Assembly (NCBI GenBank): GCA_023426265.1
Contig: JAFABA010000021.1
Coordinates: forward strand, 1 to 38,936
Direction: 5' to 3'
DNA: 38,936 bases
Source of the DNA: Bacillota bacterium
Lineage (GTDB): Bacteria > Bacillota > Clostridia > Christensenellales > CAG-138
Shown piece after piece: positions 33,551-38,936 of this stretch. How positions within the stretch are numbered: the first letter of the stretch is position 1; each line of letters begins with the position of its first letter. A program made the position numbers and the translations under genes. The notes beneath the pieces are model-generated. The model was not told where the DNA came from. It made no database searches and saw only the letters and a program-made list of their open reading frames with translations.

Positions 33551-33617
33551 GGTAGTTACGCCCATGGAAATTGATGCGCAACTGAGCGCCCATCCGGCCG
33601 TTACCGGCTTAGTAACA
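33551..33617 (+). promoter_or_regulatory. possible structured leader ahead of the membrane protein gene
   Basis: GTTAC and GTAAC close a region that contains a GATG-CGC/GCG-CATC hairpin and a GCCG-TTAC-CGGC hairpin. It does not match any riboswitch class I know well. A short frame opening at 33540 in the same stretch lacks a ribosome site. Confidence 0.35.
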
Positions 33618-33640
33618 ATAGCAACAAGGAGATCGGCAGT

Positions 33641-35230
33641 TTGGATTGGTTGGTCGTCATACTGGTGGTAACCGCCCTGGCGATGATCGGAGTGATTTCT
33701 TTGATCCACCGCGGGCGGGTTCGCATATGGAGTATTTGCATGATACTCCTTGGGCTTGGCATCGGCATCCTTCTTTATACCCAGATCAGCATTTTTAAAA
33801 ACTGGCAGACCGCGCTCTATATCGTCTTTTCCGTCGTATTGGCCCTTGTGCTTGTGTATTTGTTTGTTACGCTCGGCGCGCGCAAGCAGCAAAAGAACGC
33901 AAAAGCGGATAAAAATCCTGAAGAAGGCGACGTTTTGGCCACCGCCTCGCGCGAACCCATGCGGCTTTCAGACTGGGAAGCCGTTATTTCATACAGCGCC
34001 GCGCCCGCAAAGGCAAACAAGGAGATTCACCGCGTAAACGCGGACAAGCCGCAGGAAATCCCCACGCCTGTTTCCTTCTCTTCCGTGACATTTACGGCCA
34101 GCGAAAAGTCTGACCCGACGGAAAACGAAGGATTGGCGGCGGAGGCCATTACCTCTTTCTTCCGCGAAAACACGCAACTGCCCGCATCCGCCATCCGCAT
34201 GGACGCGGCGGTACGCCCTAAGTCCGCAAACGAAAAGGTGGAAGAACGCAAGACATACCCCGACCCGATTCGGGTTTCACCTGTGGCAAAGCCCGTAACC
34301 GAACCCACGGTTGAAAAGGAAGACGAGGAGGCGTTTGAAAGCCTCTCTTTCCGCGTTGTGCGGGATAAATTCGCCGATTCACAAAAGAAGCCGGAACCCG
34401 CAGCAGAACCAAAAACCTCCGTTACAAAAGACGCTCCCGCAGCCGATAAGGAAAAGGACGCTCCTCCCGTTTACAAGGTGCATAAGAAAGCGTCGGCAGC
34501 ACCTAAGGAGCAAACCCCGGATGTACTGGATACCGCCTCGGAACAGGATGAAGCAAATTCACCTGTTCTTTTGACGGCTGATTCCGATATTTCGAAGGAA
34601 GCTGTCGCGGACGATATCCTGGTGCAGCCCGGTTTGGAAGAGCAGGTTTCAAAGGCCTCCTTTGCGGAGGACGCCCCAGTACCCGTCCCGGAGGAGCCGC
34701 AGGAAGCAATGCCGCAGCTGGCAGCCAACGAACCGCTTGCCGAAGTCCAGGCGGAAGAACCGGAAGAAACCGTACCGCCTTCCCCCGCTACGGCGGAAGC
34801 ACCTTCTCCCGACATACAACAGGCAGAGCCCGAACCGGTCGAAGCGGCTGCATTGGTAGATGTGGCTGCACCTGCAATGGAAGCCGAAACGGTCAAAGAG
34901 CCTGAACCGGTGAGAGAAGAAGTTCCTGCCGCGAAATTCTTCGGTCAGGTTATAGAACCTGAAACTGTGGCCGCAGAAATCGTAGTGCCCGCTGTGGAAG
35001 AAAGTGAACCTTTCCTGCCCGAACAAAACGATTTGCAGGCGCAGTTTGAAGCGGGCATGGCGAAGCTTAACGCGCTGATTGCGGCAAAAGGGTACCGCAA
35101 CGCGCAAGCCTTGATATTCGACCTGCTGCGCTTGGGATATGAACCGACTGAAGAGGAAAAGAGGCGGCTTTTATTGGTAATGAAGCTACTCAAAGAAAAG
35201 GAAAAGACTGCGGATGCGCGCAACCGGTAA
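33641..35230 (+). CDS. uncharacterised membrane protein with long acidic Pro/Glu/Ala-rich region
   Basis: Not recognised. The 529-residue product has three predicted N-terminal membrane helices (about residues 3-22, 29-47 and 54-76), then some 370 residues of low-complexity sequence rich in Glu, Pro, Ala and Lys (for example PVPVPEEPQEAMPQ and EEPEETVPPSPAT), and a C-terminal helical domain of about 60 residues (QAQFEAGMAKLNALIAAKGY, then ALIFDLLRLGYEPTEEEKRR). The basic residues after the third helix (ARKQQKNAK) suggest the long tail is cytoplasmic. It starts with TTG, AAGGAG 9 bases before. Its stop lies 17 bases inside the VanW gene, so the two are coupled. A scaffold or adaptor role is a guess only. 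Confidence 0.85.
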   Translation: MDWLVVILVVTALAMIGVISLIHRGRVRIWSICMILLGLGIGILLYTQISIFKNWQTALYIVFSVVLALVLVYLFVTLGARKQQKNAKADKNPEEGDVLATASREPMRLSDWEAVISYSAAPAKANKEIHRVNADKPQEIPTPVSFSSVTFTASEKSDPTENEGLAAEAITSFFRENTQLPASAIRMDAAVRPKSANEKVEERKTYPDPIRVSPVAKPVTEPTVEKEDEEAFESLSFRVVRDKFADSQKKPEPAAEPKTSVTKDAPAADKEKDAPPVYKVHKKASAAPKEQTPDVLDTASEQDEANSPVLLTADSDISKEAVADDILVQPGLEEQVSKASFAEDAPVPVPEEPQEAMPQLAANEPLAEVQAEEPEETVPPSPATAEAPSPDIQQAEPEPVEAAALVDVAAPAMEAETVKEPEPVREEVPAAKFFGQVIEPETVAAEIVVPAVEESEPFLPEQNDLQAQFEAGMAKLNALIAAKGYRNAQALIFDLLRLGYEPTEEEKRRLLLVMKLLKEKEKTADARNR

Positions 35231-36608
35231 TGACAATAAACATGCTAAACATGCCTTCTCGCAGAAGCTTGGCATCATATTGACGGCAACCGCAACCGCT
35301 GTTTTGATATTTCTTGGCGCTTTGGGTGGTGTAACCCGTGCGGCAACCGTACCTGTTTTTGCGCCGGAAACCAGCATCAACGGCATCGACGTCAGCGGGC
35401 TAAGCTTTGAGGAAGGCGAGCGCCGTGTACTTAGAAACGAACAGCTTGCTCTTGCGAAGGTTTCCCTGCCCGTTTCCTACAACGGCGCGACGCAGACTTT
35501 TGGCGCTGCGGAACTCGGGGTTTCCACCAACGCGAAGGAACTTCTGGACGAGGCCTATCTTCGGAACAAGGCGGGCACGCTCCACCAGGACTTTAACCTT
35601 ACCCACACCCCGTTTCATAAGGATACGGAGTTCATATTGGATGAAGAGAAGCTCAAAAGCGCGCTGGGACGGTTTTTAAATGAGCGCGACATCCCCGCGG
35701 AGAATGCGACGGCTTCCTATGATACGGTCTATCGCGAATTCGTGTACACCAATGAAACGACCGGGCATGTAGCAGACGTTGCGGCTGTGGTAAACGCGGT
35801 AAAGGATAAGCTCGTTAAGAAAGAGTACAGCACGTTCGCCGTAAGCGACGGATATATCAATATTGTAAAGCCAGCCGTAACGGCTGAGGTGCTTGCGCAC
35901 AATACCGTATTGATCGGGCGCTCTGTGACGCTTGCCACCAACGACGCAGACCGCAACATCAACATTCAGCTGATGTGCGAAGCGGTAGACGGATTGATGC
36001 TGATGCCCGGTGAGACGCTTTCCCTCAACGAACTCGTAGGCCAGCGCACGGAAGAAAAGGGCTTTAAGGCCGCAGCAGCAATCGTGGACGGGCAATTAAC
36101 GGACTCTATCGGCGGCGGTATCTGCCAGCTTGCAGGCACGCTGTACAATGCGGCGCTGTACGCGGATATGGATATTGTGGAGCGCGTACACCACACCTGG
36201 CCTTCGGAGTATCTGCCCATTGGCCTTGACGCGACGCTCAATTGGGACAACAAGGACCTGAAAATAAGGAACCGCTCCGAGTTTCCCATATACATCACCG
36301 CCACATTACAGGACTTCACGGTAACCGTGGAAATATATGGCCAGCAATTGCCGGACGGCATGGAGATCGAAGTGGAGAACGTGATATTCAAGGAGATCCC
36401 CTCCCCCGACCCCGTGCTCATTTATACGGATGAGCTTCCGGCAGGCACAAGGCGCACCAAGGTGCGCAGCCGCAAGGGTTACGAGGTCGTTACCTACCGC
36501 CATTACCTCAAGGATGGGGTTGTGGTAAAGAGCGAGATGCTTTATGAGGACCATTTCCGTGCGATGCGCGGCACGATTCTGGTGGGGACCGACGAAATCA
36601 TCAAATAG
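35214..36608 (+). CDS. exported VanW-domain protein with PG-binding-like region and G5 domain
   Basis: 464-residue protein with an N-terminal hydrophobic segment (about 19-40) serving as signal or anchor, a peptidoglycan-binding-4-like region (about 50-215, INGIDVSGLSFEEG), a VanW domain (about 247-365: RNINIQLMCEAVDGLMLMPGETLSLNE and IGGGICQLAGTLYNAAL), and a C-terminal G5 domain (about 390-460, PAGTRRTKVRSRKGYEVV). VanW occurs in some vancomycin-resistance clusters, but most VanW proteins in Clostridia lie outside them and have no known enzymatic role; no van genes are here. G5 domains are linked to cell-wall binding. ATG 35214 overlaps the upstream gene by 17 bases. Confidence 0.93.
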   Translation: MRATGNDNKHAKHAFSQKLGIILTATATAVLIFLGALGGVTRAATVPVFAPETSINGIDVSGLSFEEGERRVLRNEQLALAKVSLPVSYNGATQTFGAAELGVSTNAKELLDEAYLRNKAGTLHQDFNLTHTPFHKDTEFILDEEKLKSALGRFLNERDIPAENATASYDTVYREFVYTNETTGHVADVAAVVNAVKDKLVKKEYSTFAVSDGYINIVKPAVTAEVLAHNTVLIGRSVTLATNDADRNINIQLMCEAVDGLMLMPGETLSLNELVGQRTEEKGFKAAAAIVDGQLTDSIGGGICQLAGTLYNAALYADMDIVERVHHTWPSEYLPIGLDATLNWDNKDLKIRNRSEFPIYITATLQDFTVTVEIYGQQLPDGMEIEVENVIFKEIPSPDPVLIYTDELPAGTRRTKVRSRKGYEVVTYRHYLKDGVVVKSEMLYEDHFRAMRGTILVGTDEIIK

Positions 36609-36653
36609 CTAGCAATGCTTGATATGGCATGCGAATAATCAGGAGGTAGCACA

Positions 36654-37304
36654 ATGAAAAAGTCAACCGAAGTTCTTGGGCTGAAGGTCATGGGCATAAA
36701 AGAAGGCCGCGACAAGGGCATCATTCAGGATATCGTGATCAACGCGGCGGAGAAAAGCGTTGACTACCTGATTTTGAAGGATAGCCGCGGTTATGGCTTC
36801 TATGGAATCAACTTCAAAGAGGTATTGGGCATGGGCGCGGATTATGCCATCACCGCCACAATCGAGAACGTCAAGAAGATCTACGAATCCAAGGAGCTTC
36901 TGGAAGTCACCGAAAAAGGCTTCTACCTGCTTGGCGCGACTGCGCTTTCGAGCGCGGGCGATATCATCGGCGAAGTCAGCGATTTCTCTTTCAACCCGAA
37001 GTCGGGCGCGATTGAAAGGCTGTTCCTCTCAAACGGCAACGAGTTCCTTGCGGACAAAATCGCAGCGCTTGCCGGAAACACGGCGTTTTTGAACCTGGGC
37101 GACGCCGAGTTTGCGCCCGAAGAGAGCGCGTACAGCGAAATTGAAGAAGACTCCATCCGCTTCCTGCTGGGCAAGTCCGTAAAGACCGCGGTAACAAGCG
37201 AAGACGGCAAATTCACCGTTTCCGCCGGTACCGAGTTGACGCAGGAGATCCTAAAGCAGGCCGCCGCCCACGACGCGCTGCTCACCCTCACGCTCAACGT
37301 ATAA
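36654..37304 (+). CDS. PRC-barrel domain protein (YlmC/YrrD-like)
   Basis: 216 residues with two PRC-barrel repeats: first about 5-75 (VLGLKVMGIKEGRDKGIIQDIVIN, VDYLILKD), second about 90-160 (LGATALSSAGDIIGEVSDFSFNPKSGAIERLFLSNG). Proteins of this kind are cytoplasmic, of unclear role; YlmC-type members are linked to sporulation or division genes in Bacillota. The C-terminal 50 residues (FLLGKSVKTAVTSEDGKFTV) form a separate small domain. Strong CAGGAGGT site 6 bases before the ATG; 45 bases after the VanW gene, probably cotranscribed. Ends at a good terminator. Confidence 0.9.
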   Translation: MKKSTEVLGLKVMGIKEGRDKGIIQDIVINAAEKSVDYLILKDSRGYGFYGINFKEVLGMGADYAITATIENVKKIYESKELLEVTEKGFYLLGATALSSAGDIIGEVSDFSFNPKSGAIERLFLSNGNEFLADKIAALAGNTAFLNLGDAEFAPEESAYSEIEEDSIRFLLGKSVKTAVTSEDGKFTVSAGTELTQEILKQAAAHDALLTLTLNV

Positions 37305-37334
37305 ATCCGGGGGCTACCTACTCCTGATTTCTTC

Positions 37335-37367
37335 GGCAAGGGCTGTGGACACATAGCCCTTGCCTTT
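37335..37367 (+). terminator. intrinsic terminator after the PRC-barrel gene
   Basis: Perfect 10-bp stem GGCAAGGGCT/AGCCCTTGCC with a 10-base loop, followed by TTTCGTTGT. It lies 30 bases after the stop codon. It may close the membrane protein-VanW-PRC unit. Confidence 0.85.
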
Positions 37368-37404
37368 CGTTGTATATTTATGGATTCTTTTTTTTCCGTT
37401 TTGC

Positions 37405-37433
37405 TTGACAGCTTCCTATGTATATGGTAGGAT
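37405..37433 (+). promoter_or_regulatory. promoter of the DEAD-box helicase leader
   Basis: Perfect -35 TTGACA (37405-37410), 17-base spacer, -10 TAGGAT (37428-37433). Transcription would start near 37440, leaving a leader of about 230 bases before the helicase ATG. Confidence 0.75.
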
Positions 37434-37457
37434 TGCATGAGTGAATCAGCATTGTCT

Positions 37458-37510
37458 CACATGTTCTTGTAAGTCATGGTTCTATGATTTGCAACGGCAT
37501 GTGTTTTTTT
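37458..37510 (+). terminator. terminator hairpin inside the helicase leader (attenuator, or end of a small RNA)
   Basis: CACATG (37458-37463) pairs with CATGTG (37498-37503), enclosing an inner TTGTAAGTCAT/ATGATTTGCAA imperfect stem, followed by seven T (37504-37510). It lies between the promoter at 37405 and the helicase gene, so it would cut most transcripts to about 70 nucleotides. Confidence 0.75.
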
Positions 37511-37564
37511 ATGAGGATTCGATAAAATTTTTATTTTTTAAGGAGGCATCTATCCTACGCTTTT

Positions 37565-37675
37565 ATGTGCCGGTGTGCGCGCAAGATTTGCTTGCTCGCA
37601 AGCGCCGACAGGATGACGAACCAAGGTTTCGGCAGCTTTTGCGGGCACAGGCAACAGATAGAACAACGCGCATGA
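37565..37675 (+). CDS. possible 36-residue leader peptide overlapping the helicase start
   Basis: An ATG at 37565 opens a 36-codon frame (MCRCARKICLLASADR...) whose TGA overlaps the helicase ATG as ATGA. The only ribosome site nearby, AAGGAGG at 37540-37546, is 18 bases upstream, too far by normal rules. The frame runs through a family B repeat remnant, so it may be chance. Its four cysteines are notable but not diagnostic. Confidence 0.25.
   Translation: MCRCARKICLLASADRMTNQGFGSFCGHRQQIEQRA
37583..37617. repeat. repeat family B remnant in the helicase leader
   Basis: Begins AAGAT and ends AGGATGAC like the 29359 left arm, with a GCTTGC/GCAAGC hairpin in the middle in place of the usual centre. 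It lies between a stranded AAGGAGG ribosome site and the helicase ATG. Confidence 0.5.
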
Positions 37676-38936
37676 CACAAGACATTACATTTGAACAATT
37701 GGGCGTTTCCGTTCCCATGCTGGAAACGCTCGGGCGCATGGGTTTCACTTTGGCTACGCCCGTGCAGCAACTCTCCATCGCTCCGCTGTTAAAGGGCGGA
37801 GACATCACCGTACAGGCCCCCACCGGCACTGGCAAGACCTGCGCATTCGGCATTCCCGTGGTGGAGCGCATGGACGCTTGCGCTTCCACCGTGCAGACAA
37901 TCGTGCTCTGCCCCACCCGCGAGCTTGCCGTGCAGATTGCCTCCGTCCTGAAGGACCTTACGCACAGTAAGCCCGGGCTTAAGGTGGTCGCCATATTTGG
38001 CGGCGAGCGCATTGAAAAGCAGTTTGCGGCATTACGCCGCAGGCCGCAGATTGTCGTTGCGACGCCGGGCAGGCTGTTGGACCACATCGCGCGCAAGACC
38101 GTACGGCTCAGCGATGTGCGCACCGTGATACTGGATGAAGCGGACCGGATGCTGGATATGGGCTTCCGCCCCGACTTGACCCGTATATTGGAGAGCGTGC
38201 CCAAGGAGCGCCAGACGGCGCTGTTTTCCGCCACTATGTCGAAGGGCGTGCTGGAGATCGCAAGGACCTTCCAGAAGGACGCCGAGCAGCTCACAATCGC
38301 CCAGAATTCGCTTACGGTAGACTCCGTCAAGCAGTACTATACCGAAGTCCGCACGGGTGCGAAGGAAGGGGCTCTTGTAAAGCTTCTTCACGAGAAGGAG
38401 TTCGGTCTTTCCCTGATATTTGTCAACACCAAGCGCATGGCGGACAGGCTTTCTGTAGGCCTGCAGAAAAACGGCTTTCTCGCCGACGCCCTGCATGGGG
38501 ATATGCGCCAAAACCAGCGCGATAAGGTCATGGCAAAGTACCGCAGCGGAGAACTGCGCATACTCGTGGCGACCGACGTCGCCTCCCGCGGCATCGACGT
38601 GTACCATATCGACGCGGTGATCAACTACGATATCCCGATGGACAGCGATTCGTACGTCCACCGCATCGGCCGTACCGGAAGGGCCGAACAGCAGGGCGTT
38701 TCCTACACGCTGATATTCCCGCGCGAACGGGAGCAGCTAAGGCAGATGATGCGCAGCCTCAAGGCTGTCATCATCCCCACCGGCCCCGCGATTGAGGACG
38801 ATATCGCGGACGCGGACTTTGTGCGCAAAGCGCGGCCCTACGGGCAGCAGCCGGGCTATGGCGCTCCTGTCACCGCAAGCTCTGCCCGCTCCTCGTCTCA
38901 GACGAGGCATTTCGGCCAGCGCAGCAAAAACCGGCG
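37672..38936 (+). CDS. DEAD-box ATP-dependent RNA helicase (partial, C-terminus beyond window)
   Basis: About 421 codons are visible. Motifs in order: Q motif FEQLGVSVPMLETLGRMGF with TPVQQ, I APTGTGKT, Ia PTRELAVQI, GG GGERIEK, Ib TPGRLLDH, II DEAD, III SAT, IV LIFVNTK, V VATDVASRGID, VI HRIGRTGR. After the second RecA domain comes a Gly/Ser/Arg/Gln-rich tail that leaves the window; cold-shock helicases such as CshA or RhlE have tails like this. The ATG at 37672 is the first codon fitting the Q motif but has no ribosome site at normal distance; the frame is open upstream to about 37540 without a good start. Long leader, internal terminator and repeat remnant suggest post-initiation control. 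Confidence 0.95.
   Translation, partial: MTQDITFEQLGVSVPMLETLGRMGFTLATPVQQLSIAPLLKGGDITVQAPTGTGKTCAFGIPVVERMDACASTVQTIVLCPTRELAVQIASVLKDLTHSKPGLKVVAIFGGERIEKQFAALRRRPQIVVATPGRLLDHIARKTVRLSDVRTVILDEADRMLDMGFRPDLTRILESVPKERQTALFSATMSKGVLEIARTFQKDAEQLTIAQNSLTVDSVKQYYTEVRTGAKEGALVKLLHEKEFGLSLIFVNTKRMADRLSVGLQKNGFLADALHGDMRQNQRDKVMAKYRSGELRILVATDVASRGIDVYHIDAVINYDIPMDSDSYVHRIGRTGRAEQQGVSYTLIFPREREQLRQMMRSLKAVIIPTGPAIEDDIADADFVRKARPYGQQPGYGAPVTASSARSSSQTRHFGQRSKNR

Noticed and set aside
33600..33640. c-di-GMP riboswitch before the membrane protein
   Set aside because: The GTTACCGG word recalls the end of such riboswitches, but the conserved core words of class I are absent.
33524..33892. Minus-strand frame of 122 codons opposite the start of the acidic membrane protein
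   Set aside because: No ribosome site or terminator, overlaps a better gene and its leader; strongly polar product with no pattern.
34471..34896. Minus-strand Ser/Ala/Gly-rich frame
   Set aside because: Reverse reading of the Glu/Pro/Ala-rich tail; low complexity arises from the codons of the real gene.
35214..36608. Vancomycin resistance cluster
   Set aside because: Only a VanW domain is present; there is no vanS/R, vanH, ligase or vanX gene, and VanW proteins are common outside such clusters.

Overview
The window is a stretch of chromosome from a Bacillota genome, most likely a moderately high-GC, probably gut-type member of the Clostridia. This rests on gene order (ylxM-ffh-rpsP-khpA-rimM-trmD-rplS-rbgA-rnhB-yraN, then comM-dprA-topA-trmFO-hslV-hslU, then rpsB-tsf-pyrH-frr-uppS-cdsA-dxr-rseP-ispG), a T-box leader on hisS-aspS, TrmFO-type tRNA methylation, a VanW-domain protein and strong purine-rich ribosome binding sites. 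No tRNA, rRNA, CRISPR array, phage or insertion-sequence gene is visible. The closest taxon cannot be fixed from the sequence alone.

Layout. Positions 1-33040 are almost entirely minus-strand, so transcription runs from high to low coordinates. In that order: hisS-aspS behind a T-box (33369-29972); trxA; an intergenic patch of palindromic repeats (29274-29480); ylxM-ffh-rpsP-khpA-rimM-trmD from a near-consensus promoter at 29219-29246; rplS with its own promoter and terminator; rbgA-rnhB-yraN; a block of cell-surface genes (giant two-headed GT-C glycosyltransferase, GtrA-type membrane protein, AT-richer secreted S1 protease); comM-dprA-topA-trmFO; hslV-hslU; a lipoprotein cell-wall hydrolase; rpsB-tsf; pyrH; frr-small protein-uppS-cdsA-dxr-rseP-ispG. 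The last gene is cut by the window start. From 33641 onward genes are on the plus strand: an acidic three-helix membrane protein, a VanW/G5 exported protein, a PRC-barrel protein and a DEAD-box RNA helicase cut by the window end.

Most genes are core housekeeping: translation and ribosome assembly (rpsB, tsf, frr, rpsP, rplS, rimM, rbgA, khpA, trmD, trmFO, aspS, hisS), protein targeting (ffh, ylxM), isoprenoid and lipid-carrier synthesis (dxr, ispG, uppS, cdsA), proteolysis (hslUV, rseP), DNA handling (topA, dprA, comM, rnhB, yraN). The lineage-specific content sits at the joints of this conserved order and is about the cell envelope: protease, GtrA, glycosyltransferase, hydrolase, VanW protein. 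UppS and CdsA make lipid precursors that the GT-C enzyme and GtrA would plausibly use.

The most interesting non-coding signals are: a small palindromic repeat family with compensatory arm changes (8035-8065, 9097-9129, 17307-17339) that flanks the accessory genes; a second repeat family near trxA with a relative in the helicase leader; a hisS-aspS T-box with an overlapping Asp/His specifier (GACAC); and a promoter-terminator-leader arrangement ahead of the DEAD-box helicase that looks like an attenuator. I found no complete previously undescribed multi-gene system; the surface-gene block and the repeat families are the best candidates for follow-up.
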